From the NCBI GenBank assembly GCA_900169235.1, contig FWCC01000052.1, forward strand, positions 66,242-130,241: DNA of 64,000 nt. The letters run 5' to 3'. This stretch comes from Zarea fungicola. Taxonomy: Eukaryota; Ascomycota; Sordariomycetes; Hypocreales; Cordycipitaceae. The notes below the pieces were generated by a model. It saw nothing but the letters and a program-made list of their open reading frames with translations, did not search any database and was not told where the DNA came from. Positions within the stretch are counted from its first letter, which is position 1; each line of letters begins with the position of its first letter. Positions 44,836-56,635 of the stretch are shown in pieces. A program made the position numbers and the translations under genes.

Positions 44836-47325
44836 GCCTGAACTTGCTTTCTTCCATAAACGAACATTATACATCGACACAAACTCTCTCACACGCACTC
44901 ACCAGCAAATTGGACGACTGTTTTTTTTCCTTGTACAATTATTTTATACCTTTTTTTCTGCCATTGACGAAGAAGGGAATGGCGCGACGACATGACTTTT
45001 TGGTTTCTTTCTCCCTTTTCTTTTTTTAATACTGTATACCAATTATATCAGAAACCACTACCAAGACAGGCGGCAATTTGGTCAGAAAGACGGCGATGGG
45101 CGCAAAACACTGTCTTCCCACAAACACACCCTACATGAATTCGGATTTTAGCTTTCAAAAAAAAAAAAAAGACTCGGCAATGGACACAACCAACGATGAA
45201 ACTCTGATAGCCTAGGCCCTCGTCGATTAGAAGCGAAAGACGCATAGCTGCTTAAATAAAAGATGTGTAGCATCATTGAACCGAGCCCGAAATCGCAAAT
45301 ATTAGAAGCAGAAAGGGCGGTATTCAAGCAATGTATTGATAGGCATTGATATGCATTGAACTCGGCTTAATGCGCTCAACAGCTTTCAATGTCGTTCGTA
45401 AGGTTTCAACTAATCACAGCCAAAGACTCAGACTGCGCTAATTTACGCGCGACGTTACACGTTGGCGAGGCGCTGAAAAGGGTCAAACATGGCTGTGCGG
45501 TACATGAACGCGATGCTCTCAAACCATTATTCTCATTGGGTTTGAAATACTAGAATTTTCAACGCGCCAAAAGTTCCGGGCTCACCCAAAGACTCCCAAG
45601 GCTCTAAAAGCCCTCGATCCGATAATCCAATTAATGCACCAAAAATAGTCTGTATTAATCCAGGGCACAATTGCTCAAAGTTCCCGATACCTTCAATGCT
45701 ACTCCCAATACAGTCGAGAGTTCTCTGTGTTGTCATGGGTACTCATGCAATGACTCGCCCACACATCAAGCTCAATTGCACAATACTGCGCCTCTCTCTG
45801 ACGATGCATTGGACGGTGCCTCTAGGCTGTTTATTTATGAAATTCTCGGATTCTCGGCACCCGAGACGCCCTGGCAAGAATTCGTCAGATGTAAATATAC
45901 TGACACGTGCACGAAGACACCTGCGGAGCCGGGTACCCTGCCAAAATGGGCTCAAATGTCTCCATTTACTAGCCCTGTTTTCACCACGGACGCCACGGCT
46001 CGCACCGCTTATTAGTACGTGCAGGTGGGAGGGGCCGTTTGTATGGTTCGGACAAGGGCCGTCCCGCGCATCAACCAAGCCGTCGGATACAGCGTCCCCC
46101 CCCCCGGGTCCAAACTGTCGGGATTGTAGCAAACTGTTGCCATATTTTCGGGGCGGCATGCAAGGCGACTTAAACGCAGAATCATGGACCGAGATCAGAA
46201 ACGGTCCATCCATTGGCGCAAGCAAATAAGCGTGGCAGTGCTCATATCATGGCGTCCCCGACCACCTTGCCGCGTATCCAGCGGGGCACCCTTGGGCACG
46301 ACAAGGTCGATGCATAGCGGCCCTCCATCTTCGCCCAGTCATGCACACAGTCTGCACTGAAAAGCTGCCCAAGTCCATAAAAACCGCCTCCCCACCACTG
46401 CTAACAGGCGGAAACGACAACCCGGTACGTCTCAAGCTAGTCATGTGCTACGAGACGGACGCACCGCACTGAACTGGGCATCTAATTCCTGCTTGGCGAT
46501 TAAACTCTGGCGAACAGGTTTGCAGGGAACCAGTCTAAGTTCTTCTGGTAGTGCCAGGGCCTCTGCTTTCAGGCGAGTCCTTGCCCCTGGTACATATGCG
46601 CCCAGCTACTTGCCAGGTAGCGCTGTCCTTGACCCTTGCAGGCTGGTCAGGTGAACGAATCAGGCAACTCAGAGTCCGTTCCTTGTTTTTGTCGAGGCTC
46701 AAGTTCTGTCAGAGATAATCAATGGGGCAACTAAGCCCTGCCTGAGCCACAGGCAGTTATCCTGATGCCAGTCAATAGCATAGAACGCTTCCCTGTCCAT
46801 TCTGACACTCGATTTCGTGGATGCAGGCCTGTGACTAAATTTTCTGGATATTTAACCTTTCCCAAATGCCTTCCTTCTGATGTCCATTGGGTCTTTGCAG
46901 TGCGCAGTCGTCTCGATTATACCGCATGTGTTATGATTGACAGCACTAGGTGTCCCTCGCGACACAGAGCACAAAGTCGGACAAAGATTTTTTTTTTTTT
47001 TTGCTTTTCCAAGTCTTGATTAGGCAGTCTGTGATTCTTGCTCGCACTATAGCTATAAAAACCCCGTTGAAGAAAGAAGTAACTCATCAATCATTCATTT
47101 GCAAAAAAAAAAAGAACAAAATGCTTTTTGCGGCCACGGCAGATGACTGGTCCATTTCGCCGACAACCGCAACAAATCTGACCTGCTGGCAGGAGAGCGC
47201 TCCATTCCGCCACCTTTTTTTTGGCCCATGCCACACATTATTTAGGTCATTCAATTTGGTCGGTTGGTAATAAGGGACAGCACAATTCTGTGAATTTGCC
47301 TCTACGCAACTCTCGTCCAGCACGG
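44836..47325. other. Intergenic stretch of 2.5 kb
   Basis: AT-rich 3' flank to about 45.5 kb. Between 45.67 and 46.65 kb both strands carry frames of 65-177 codons, but none has a recognisable domain and the frames overlap one another. A short reading at about 46330-46470 (ending KLVMCYETDAPH) looks protein-like but is interrupted upstream, so a decayed gene is possible. C-runs (46099-46107) and T-runs (46988-47002) occur. Confidence 0.45.
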
Positions 47326-47764
47326 TCACTGTAGAAGTTTTTTTTTGTCAGCAAGAGGTAAGCTTGGTGGCAGCATGCTGCCACACTGCGCGAAATCTTT
47401 TTCCACAGTAAGGGGTTTTGTTTCATCTTACCTGTCCGAGTGAGGAGGTTCTTGAAATGTGCTCATCGTTCATGCGCAGCATTTGGTCCGCGACTTCTTG
47501 CATGTCTCTCAAGGTACGTTCCACAGTCGCCTTGCGATTGCCCTCGCGTTGCCAGCGCTCGACGTCGCGGGACATCTTTTCATATCGTCGCTGCTTCTTC
47601 TCCATGTCGTGGCAGAGCTTGCAGACATCCGTGTCCCGTCTGGTGTCATAGACCAGTTTAAGACCGCAGGTCTCGCCCATACGGTATTCCTTGTTGCACT
47701 GTTGACGGAAGTGACCCCAGCGCCAGTAGCCACAGCTCCAGAGTGTCATCTCAAAGTAGCACAT
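47326..47764 (-). CDS. Small conserved fungal Cys-rich protein (about 111 aa)
   Basis: The start MCYFEMTLWSCGYWRWGHFRQQC, then CGLKLVYDTRRDTDVCKLC and a basic helix (EKKQRRYEKMSRDVERWQRE), is a type of small protein I recall from many filamentous ascomycetes, without an assigned function. Four or more Cys in C-x8-C / C-x2-C-like spacing suggest a small metal-binding or disulfide-stabilised head, followed by a coiled-coil tail. The frame read straight through stops at 47423. A consensus donor (CAG|GTAAGA at 47431), a GCTGAC branch site and a TTCTACAG acceptor (ending 47329) suggest a 103-nt intron after Gln111, with TGA as the first codon of exon 2 (47328-47326). Either way the protein is 111-113 aa. 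The leader is pyrimidine-rich, supporting the ATG at 47764. Confidence 0.7.
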
Positions 47765-50700
47765 GGTCTAGTAGGTATCGGCCGAAAACGCAGCAAAGCA
47801 AAACGGAGGCGAAAAAGGGACAGTAGGAAGGAAGGGGGGGTAACTACTAAAAGCCTGCGACTGGTCTAGCAAGTCAGCCAGTCAACTCACCAACCGAACC
47901 CACCCAGCTATTCTGGAGGCGAACAAGCACTTTTTTTGGTCCGCTCCAGGGCACTTTTGATAGGAGAAGACAGACCCAGAACACTTACAGGATGATAGGT
48001 GGGAAATGGTGATCACACAAGGCTACCGGCCAAGTATGAGAAGTAGCAGTGACGTATCTCTCACAATCAACCAGAGTCGAATTTGACAACAATTTGTGTA
48101 AGGCTTTTTGGGGGTATAGAATGAATGCTCTGGTGGATAGAAGCAACAAGCTTGGGCATCCGAGCTAACTTATACTCGATCACAAAGGAAGGCCACTTCA
48201 GCAGGCCCTTGCTCGTCTGCGTCTGGCTTGCATCGACTTAACGCCCAACCCGCTGTGGAACTTCCGAGACCAACAATCACTGTTGACTTTACTGGCCAAC
48301 AATCTTGATCATTCAGGCCCATTAACCGTATAATTATAAAATAGAAGGCTTTGTATACTTGCATTGGGTATCCGTACGTTTTGCCCCATACTTTTCATTC
48401 TGTCAACATCTCTACCCGCACACTCAGACACACGTTCACACTCGCACGCCCCCTTCCCCACCGAAGAACAACAAGACATGCGGCCACCTACACGACACGT
48501 TCCTGGGTCTCGATGCGGGTGTAAAGTGTTGAACAATTTAGTGCCACGGACCGGAACCCAAGACCCTGCAGCAGTGTCTCTAGCCGGCCATACTAAAAGA
48601 GTGAGTGTGGTGTGGTTTGGGCACACATCCACATGGCAATAGCGGCTGTTGACCACCCCCTCTCAAACTTTAGGAAGAAGCATCCGATAAGTTTGCCCAA
48701 TGGCCGGTTAACAACTGCCACGTCAAATTCAGCTTAAGAAAAGCCCCAATTCACATATCCATGCATGTTGCAACAGTGTACTTGCACCCAAAAGGCAGTA
48801 TATGTGTATGTTGCTCGCCGTTCAGGCACATGGACCGCTTGGCAGCGCCGCAAGTAAACTGTAATAGTTACCTTTACAATGGACACAAACGGCCCCCAGA
48901 AGATTCCCTGCCTCCACAACAGGGGGCGTGTCTTTTAGGAAGGAGACGTGGCAGCGGGTCGTGGGACGCGCCTTTTTACAGATCCGTATGATGTACACCA
49001 CTTTGACCAGTATTGCATGCACAATGCAGCTCAGAAAAGTAGCCCATGCTGTTTACCAGGGCTGTTAACTAGTGGCTCTCTCTCCCACACCCTTAACAGC
49101 CATTCTCTCTCCGTTGCCCCCGGGAGCGCCGCCCAACCTCACCATCCTGCTTTTTACACGGATGGATAAGTAGGCCGGCCAGATCTGCGGCCGTGGTGGG
49201 TCGTCATGGTTCGTCCTTGGGCAATGAGAAGGAGAGTGAGGGGGCCGCTGTTGTTGTTTTCTTTTTTTCTCTCGCATCCGTTAATGAAAGGCATGGTTCA
49301 AAATGGCATTTTCGGTGAGAACCGGGGCCGTGATTTGCCTCTTGGCTTCGGATCTGTGGATATAATATGAAAAAGGTAGCCAGCCTGAGACAGCAGCACT
49401 GACTTCCTACTTTGCGCACCGGGCGACACACACCACACTCTTTTGCGTGTGCGCTATACTCAGTACACACACTCACACACACACAAGCTCTCACACACGC
49501 ATGCAGCAGCAGCATCGAAGGCTTACTTTTGTTTGTTCTTCTCTCGTTTGTACCATTACCCTGCTCTGTCGGCGTGGCATCACCGTCACTGTGACACAAG
49601 AAACGGAAAATTCCCAGCATGCAAGGCCGGATGAGCCAAGCGTTTTGACAGGGACACACTTGATCCGTTGTCGTCTCCAGACGGTGCTGTCACTTCATAC
49701 GTCTCGGCATGTTTTGTGATCCGAGGACCCCTGCAACTTCTATACTTGCTCAACAGAATGTATGTCGCCATGCCCTCACATTTGAATGCTCTTTGGCACG
49801 CTCTCTGCGTCTTTTTACCGTTTACATTGCAGCCTATGGACTCGACCCGACATCGCGATTGCTTTGTAATACACCGTCTTCGATCGGTTCGGTCCAGCTT
49901 TCGAGTACATTGCAGCATCTCAGTGCTACTCTTGTAGCACAATGGACAACCAGCAGTGGAAGAACGATACAGGGGGTGGTGGCACCCTAAAGATGGCTGT
50001 GGATATCACCGAGCCCATGTGGGTTTTGGGATGCATCTCCGCGCACCGCACACTGGTATTGTGCATGCCTTGCGCCTCACATGAAAGTATCGGGACGGAT
50101 GGAGAGAACGAGCCTTTGTCCGCTTTTGACCCCCTCCACCCAAAAGTTATAGCCTCGGGTTTGGCCATTAGCCTTTGCCCGCGCCCTGCATCGAGCCTTG
50201 AGCGTGAATAGAGTGAGGCGAAACGACGTGGCACAACCTTTTTTCGACATTTGCTAACAACTGAGGGCGAGTGCTTGCCGCGGCGGTATGGCAACAGCCT
50301 ACGTCGGGTCGAGGTGTCACCGCATCTCTTTTACAGCCGAAAGCCACCCCGGCGATGTCGAGGCTGTTTCAATTTACATGGATGGGCCGCTGCCTTGTTT
50401 CGCGGCCACACCTTTTTCTTTACCCGCGAGCCTGAGACCAGAACAGAAACACATCAACGGCTAGAGCTTTTTGGATCCAGCTGCCCTTCAATTGGGGGCT
50501 ATGCCACCCCATGCTAGTGTTTGGGGCAACATGCCAAATAGAGAAGTTACTTTGCATACCCCCTCCGCCACACCCGATTCCTGCAAAACGACAGGCGCAA
50601 GACTGGTCCAAAGTTTCCACCGTCACACAAAGATGCATGGCCGTGGATTAGAAAGGAAGTGCGACAGGAGCCTTTGCCCACATCGATACGTATCATCTGG

Positions 50701-53560
50701 GGGGAAGGAAGTTTCCTGTGGCACACCATTGAGAGACACTGTAGCATTAAAAGAGGGTGGTGGGGTGCCTTTTTCCGCCGCAGAGATTGTGTTTCCTTGA
50801 GTACTTCTTTGTCGTTTCTCTCTAATGTTCTTTTGTTTCCTACAGCTTCCCTTACCGCTCCGTTCTGGACTGCTCTCAGACACTTACACAACAGCAAGCA
50901 GCCTCCCCCCCTGGTGACCGGTGTGGCACTGTACATCATCTTGACAAGGCAGCGTTCGGCAGCAGCTGAATTGACAAGCTGCATGCGGGGAAGGCATCCG
51001 CTTGGCCCAAAATGCCTTTTCCCATCCGTCCCACTTCAAAATTTGACTGGAACAGCGAATCTCTAGCTTGCATCTGGACCCCACAGCCAAAGAGCTTTGC
51101 TTTTCCCGCTTCTTCCTTGATACTTTTAAAACAGATTGTGGGTTTACAGTAGCAAAGAGGGGGAGGAGGCGAGCAAACCAGATACGAAGAGCCAAGTGAG
51201 GGTATCTGATCCAAAGTGTGGAAACTCTTCGATCGTTTATTGTAAGTTTCACCTGCCAGTAAGAGCTAGGCTGAAAGGTTGCAGGCCAATATGCAAAGCA
51301 GTATTCTTGCAGTCTTGGCTGCCAAACCCCCCCCCCCCTGTCTCTCTCTATGTGTGTCTTGCCGAGCTAGGTACTGGTAGAACCCCCATTGGTCTCTCAC
51401 CTTTTTGTCACTCTTCCGATTGAGCTTGTAAGGCGGGAACAGACCGCCTGCTGCCATCATTTTAATTAACTTTCAGCTTTCGGGCGGCCCTTTTTTACTT
51501 CATTCCCTTCATTACGCAGGAGGCACCGGCTTTTCCAGTTCAGCAACCGGCATATTTCGCCATATTTCTATTGCAGTGGGGTAACTAAAGAATGGCCAAG
51601 TCATGTTATGATATTACCTATAGATTTCAAGGCTATCAAAAGCACCCCCCCTGGTCCACGGTGAAAGAGCAACGGTCGCAACAACGGGCCGGCCCGCAGC
51701 GTCCTTTTTTTTCTTCTTCTCTCTCAGTAATAATTGAATGAAATTCTCCACCTGTGGGTTGCTTCTAAGACATTAAAATGAAATTGCCAGGGATTAAAGG
51801 GATCCTTGGCAATTTAACTAGGCCAGTTAGGCTGGGCGCTAAGACCAAGAGCCCATCTGAATCATGGGATTGTCGGCATGTTGTTGCCCCCTTGCACGGC
51901 TGTCGTTCAAGGCCAGCTAAAAAGCGGGAACTGAGTCCCTGTTCATTATGCGTTGTTCTCTACGGAGTACATGGCTTCTGAATGATGGCTTAGCGTTGAA
52001 TAAAACAGCGGAAATGTTCAAGTGAGATTTGAGAGAGGGAGAAAGGGGAAGTGGATATGATCCGATGGAACTTTTATTGGTTAGGTTTCAATTCCATGTT
52101 GGGCGGGCACCCGTATTACGGACTAGACGTACGAATGAGGAAAAGTACGATGCATTCTGGCATGCAATGGCTTCGGGCTAATTATCCAAGTTCTACCAGT
52201 ATGTCGTTGTTGTGGATCGTGTCATGCATGCATGCAAATATGACATGCCCACGTACTCCATGTACTCAATCGAAATCTCGATGTGTCAGTTTTTTCATCG
52301 TCTGTAGTGAGTTGCTGTCCCAAAAAAAACTTAGATGTGGTTATAGAACGAGTAAGCTTTTTTTTTATTGCAAATATAATCATCAAATGGAAATCTTATG
52401 AAATAGGGCGGCCAAGTAATTGCTAGCCAGAGGGAAGTGATCTAAAGCATTTTATGGCCAGAAGATGGCAAGCGCGCCCGATGTACAGGACTGGAGCATT
52501 GTTACATTACAAAGGAATATATTTACATATTTACGCACAAGAATCTGCCGTCGAACGAACAATGGCTCTCGTGTCGTAAGTTGCCCTGCAAGGATACTGT
52601 GGGTTTTTGATGATGCCAACCCCTTTCTCTTCTTTCTACTGATAAATTCCCGGCCCAACCCTTCAACCTGCCGGCGAAAAAGCGGATCAACGTATCGGAA
52701 ATTCAGTGATGTCAATGATATCAGTGGCCGGTAATAATCTGGAGCAGTGACACAGAAGACCAGGGGATGGCCGCATCCGAACTGGCCATAGGGAGGGGGG
52801 GTGTGGTCTGGTTATTGTTTCCTTAAAATAAGTCGCTCAACTGGGTCGCGACGGGTTGGCCTCGATTTCTGTGGCGCTGAAAGCAAACCTGGGCTATCCG
52901 GTTGGGGGGAGTAAGACAAGGCTTCCAACTAATATGGCGAGGCTGAGACAACTTCTTCTTCTTTTTTATAAATATAGAAATAGATGGGAAACTCGTTAGC
53001 ATTGACATTGATGTTGTTAGCATTGTTGCAAAGTTGCGGTCAGAGAGAAAGTATGGGAGTTGGGGCAAAGCTATCGATGGTTAATTGCGAGGCTGATGCT
53101 TATCCGCACACACATGCAGGTGAGGAGTGGGCAGTGGATACCGGCGAATCGCTAGCTGGTTGAATATTGCGCCAGCTTCAAGTCATGTGCTCAATGTTTC
53201 TTGCGCGTGCGTGGGAGGCTGAGAGACACATTTGTACGGTGGTTTGTTTCATGGCGCATGGTTGCTTTTGGCCTTGGCTGGGTGGATGGTTTGATTTGGA
53301 GTGAGTGAATAGTTTGCGTTGGATTGGGTCAAGAATGAGAGCTTCACTTTGTGCAAGTTGTAAGACCAAGTTTTTAGGTAGACTTTGAAGTCTACATTGA
53401 AGTAGTATGAAAACTTTTTTTTGTTTGAATTGTTGCAAGTTTTCTACTTGTGAGGCTGTTGGCTGGTCGAGTATAAGAGCCGAGTAGCTCGTATTGATGA
53501 TTGCAGTAGATTAAGTTTAATATTCTAGCATGGTGATGAAATCCCAACTGTGGTGTATTT

Positions 53561-53597
53561 AATAACAATAACAATAATAATAATAATAATAATAATA
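53561..53597. repeat. AAT/AAC trinucleotide microsatellite
   Basis: Two or three AAC-bearing units are followed by about eight AAT units. On the minus strand this reads as a leucine run, a by-product of the repeat and not evidence of a gene. Confidence 0.9.
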
Positions 53598-54206
53598 CAC
53601 TTGGTCTTGCATGTTTTGTAACTTCTGTTACCATTTCTTCAACGTGCAACTAGCTATCAAGTGACTGTATTCGCTCCCTCTAGGCACAGAGAACCGGCCG
53701 ACGTACACCCACTCCATACACCTTCCTGGAAACTAAATGGCTGACTTAAAATACAGCAAACTCATCGCAAGTGAGCCAAGTATGTGTACACATGTAGATG
53801 CACAAACCATACATCGACGAAGCAAGGACAGCTGCAGCACTGTGGCGTATAGGGTATGGCTCGTTCTCGTCGCTCCCAACGCCTTTTGCCGATCTCGAAT
53901 TCAGATCGCGATGTATCCCATTCCGTCTAGCGTCACACCAAACTGGCCCGCGCTTTGCTTCTAGCCACCCTTTTATTGAAAGCACAGATGTCACTACTCC
54001 CCGCACAATAACGGGCTTTGGCAACTTTGGCTTCAAAGGGTCGTTTTAAAGTGCTGGTCTACCAATGTCTCCACAGTGACTTGTGCGGTTGCAGTGCGAC
54101 ACGCCAAAACGCAGGTACCACTGGGACATTCCGTCGGCACGGTTGGCCGCAAAGAAGACCGCCTGGGACTAGCGACCAGCCAGAGAGCCGCTTTCCGTCC
54201 TTGTCG

Positions 54207-54250
54207 GCTGCTGCCAGCTGCTGCCAGCTACTGCCAGTTGCCAGCTGCCA
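54207..54250. repeat. 10-bp tandem repeat GCTGCTGCCA
   Basis: Three near-identical units (the third with one change) are followed by two shortened 7-bp versions. Confidence 0.75.
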
Positions 54251-55001
54251 CGGCAAACGGCGATACAAAAGTACTTTGGAATAAATTGGATTTTTTGAGT
54301 CATTTGAAATTTCTCTTCTTCAACTTTCCCTCCCTTTATCCTGAATCACGTCGCAAAAACGGCCACCCTATTCAAGGGCAATCCTTCCTCGTCACAATCA
54401 ATCACCTCAAGGGCGGCACGCAGGGTTTCAGCATATCGAGCGACCCCACCACCCAGACGACGTGCGTCTTGCTTGCATCCAACCACTTTAACCTGTGACC
54501 AATTCCCCGACGACTTGCCAGTTTGCTTGTACTTTTGCCGGCATAATTGTCTCTTTGCTCTTTTACGGGATCTCGCAGCTGCATACGCATCAATCAATAT
54601 TTTTCTTCTCCCTTTTCTTTTCAGCCAAAGACGCCATTTAACGGACCAGCAGGCTTCCGCAGTCGTTTGTCTCTGTTGTTTGTGGCGGCGTACAAGTCCC
54701 ACCCAGTATACTACGTATGGTGGCCATCTGGATGGTTGCGTAAACCTCATATGACGACAGACCGACCGCCTTGTGACCTCGACTTATCTCGTCTCTGACC
54801 CAAACTGGAACAAAACTGAAATCTGTATCCCAAAACGGGTCATAATAGAAACAACAACAAACACAACAACTAGATACTCGAAACGCCCCAAGGTGCCCAC
54901 CCGGCCGCTCTGCCGGGCCTCGCTCGCCTCAGCAGCATCACAAACTCACGCCCGTCTATACTGCCACTTGTCGCCCGACAGTGTGCATCCCTCTCATAGC
55001 C

Positions 55002-56151
55002 ATGGATCCCGACAGTGCACCACCACCACCTCCACCACTCTATTCTCATCATCCGCCCGCCACCAGAGACGACCAGCTCATAAGCCAGACCCGCAGCCTT
55101 GCTGTCGCCAATTGCCGTCGTGTCGACGCCCCCACGGCCTTGTCTGGACCACTTCCGAAGTCTACGCCTCGTCATGATGCCTTTACGACGTCAGGGACTC
55201 GGACGCCGACATCAATAGGTGTCCATCGCTCTACTTGTTCTGATGCCCAACCGCTGGCGGCGGCCTTTGGAATCTCCCAAGAGTCTTTGCGTACCGCAGT
55301 CGACCCCAGGGCGTGGACTTACACCCCAGTGTCCCTATCGCGCGATTTGAGTCCTTCGCTTTCTAACCCGTCGCTACAGACCATGCCGGCTGAGATATTG
55401 CTCCAAATCCTGGGCTATCTCGATGTCTGCGACTTGCTGCCTACCTCTCGTGTAAGTGACGTACCCCAACTACCCCGGCTACTCCCAGAGACAGCCCAAC
55501 ACTATACGGCCCAATGCGCCGGAGAAGCCCGTTCTATTTCGGCTTCTCTCTTCACCACCGTCTCCAAACTCCCAGCATCATACACCCCTCTTCATGTATG
55601 CAGATACACGTTGCTGACCACCATTCAATCCGCTGCAGGCATGTCACTACCTTCGTTCTCTCTGCGTGGCCCCTGTACTCCACCAATACCGCCTCAGGCG
55701 CACTCGGCTCACCCTCCCTCCTTTGCTGGCACTGCACAATCGTCTTTCGCTGGAAGATCTCATCACTCGCTCCATCTTCCTGACGCACACGTCGGTCGTG
55801 TCCCGGAAGCTCGCACGCTCCTTGGTCTCCATACGACTCTCCCGTCGCCTAGCCGCTCGCCCCTCCCCAGAAGCCCTCGTGCAGCGTTCTGTGCTGCCAC
55901 CGGAATGCGTCCCCGGCATGGCCACGGTACACGTTGGCCCCGGTCTTGTTGCCAAGCGTAAGGCTATTGAAAAAGAGAGAGTCAAGGATGGGCTGAGGCG
56001 TTGGATTGCTGCCAAGTGGCGCGGCGAGGTGCATGAGCGAGAGCTGCGAGCCCGCCACCGTGATGAGATGCGCGGCGTGGGTCGGGTATGGCGACTTACT
56101 CGTTTTTGGGAGCAACTTAGTCGTGAGGACCAGCGCCTGGTAATGCGTTAG
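55002..56151 (+). CDS. F-box protein
   Basis: Two exons, 55002-55451 and 55639-56151, with a 187-nt phase-0 intron (GTAAGT...CTGCAG) that splits the F-box; 320 aa. The F-box starts at about residue 128 (MPAEILLQILGYLDVCDLLPTSR) and continues across the junction as ACHYLRSLCVAPVLHQYRL, which is the expected pattern. F-box proteins bind Skp1 and present substrates to SCF ubiquitin ligases. No WD40 or LRR substrate domain follows; the C-terminal half is basic and helical (VAKRKAIEKERVKDGLRRWIAAKWRGEV and onward). About 125 N-terminal residues are Pro/Ser/Thr-rich and probably disordered. The ATG at 55002 (GCCATGG) has a strong context. The alternative acceptor near 55610 would lose the F-box continuity, so the later one is preferred. 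Target unknown. Confidence 0.82.
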
Positions 56152-56210
56152 GCAGCATTTGCTCTTTTTTTTTTGTCTAGCCTTTTGCAATTTTGGCTGG
56201 GTTTCTACTG

Positions 56211-56236
56211 GGAGTATGGAGTATGGAGTATGGAGT
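56211..56236. repeat. 7-bp tandem repeat GGAGTAT
   Basis: Three exact units and a partial fourth, in the 3' flank of the F-box gene. Confidence 0.85.
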
Positions 56237-56332
56237 GTTGAGTAAACGAACGGTTCTCACCGGGTTTGGAATCATGAGCAAAGCTTGTCATCCTGTTTTC
56301 GGACGTTAATATCTGGGCAATTCAAGCACACT

Positions 56333-56370
56333 GAGCCAATTATTGTTGAGCCAATTATTGTTGAGCCAAT
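56333..56370. repeat. 15-bp tandem repeat GAGCCAATTATTGTT
   Basis: Two full copies plus GAGCCAAT, with starts at 56333, 56348 and 56363. Confidence 0.85.
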
Positions 56371-56635
56371 CAACGAATGATATGGACTTCTGGTTTGCGT
56401 ATAGTATCAAATATATATACAGGGCTAAAACCATACGCAAAGCGGTATAATACAAAACATATTGTGCCCCTTGTGCACCTGTCCCAATTGTAGAAGAAAA
56501 AATGCAATAAATAACGCCATAATTGTGCCGCATGCCAAACACCACCACTGTCAAATCATCCTCTGCTGTAGACAGTGGTCAGATTAAAAGCAAATATGTC
56601 AAAGAAGATGCCAAATATTGAACCAACAAGCCTGT

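Larger units (their letters stand above)
47765..55001. other. Gene-poor block of 7.2 kb
   Basis: Dozens of frames of 60-145 codons exist on both strands, mostly overlapping each other antisense, with no recognisable domains. The left 0.9 kb is the promoter and leader of the small Cys-rich gene. CA/CT-rich leader-like stretches occur near 49.42-49.57 kb. Features include C-runs (51328-51340), a trinucleotide run (53561-53597), a 10-bp tandem (54207-54250) and an A/C-rich leader just before the F-box gene. No tRNA or transposon terminal repeats were seen. Non-coding transcripts or very long promoters are possible. Confidence 0.5.
56152..56635. other. Convergent intergenic region with two small tandem repeats
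   Basis: About 480 bp between the F-box gene and the ZNF830-like gene, holding the two tandem repeats listed separately. Otherwise AT-rich 3' flank. Confidence 0.6.

Noticed and set aside
45696..46229. Overlapping 177- and 160-codon frames on opposite strands
   Set aside because: They have no domain, no splice support and no leader, and they overlap each other. Kept only as a weak pseudogene finding.
52070..52110. tRNA-like B-box GGTTTCAATTCC
   Set aside because: It has an extra T relative to the B-box consensus, with no A-box or acceptor stem at the right spacing.
53392..53649. Minus-strand frame with a run of leucines
   Set aside because: The leucine run is just the AAT microsatellite read in reverse.
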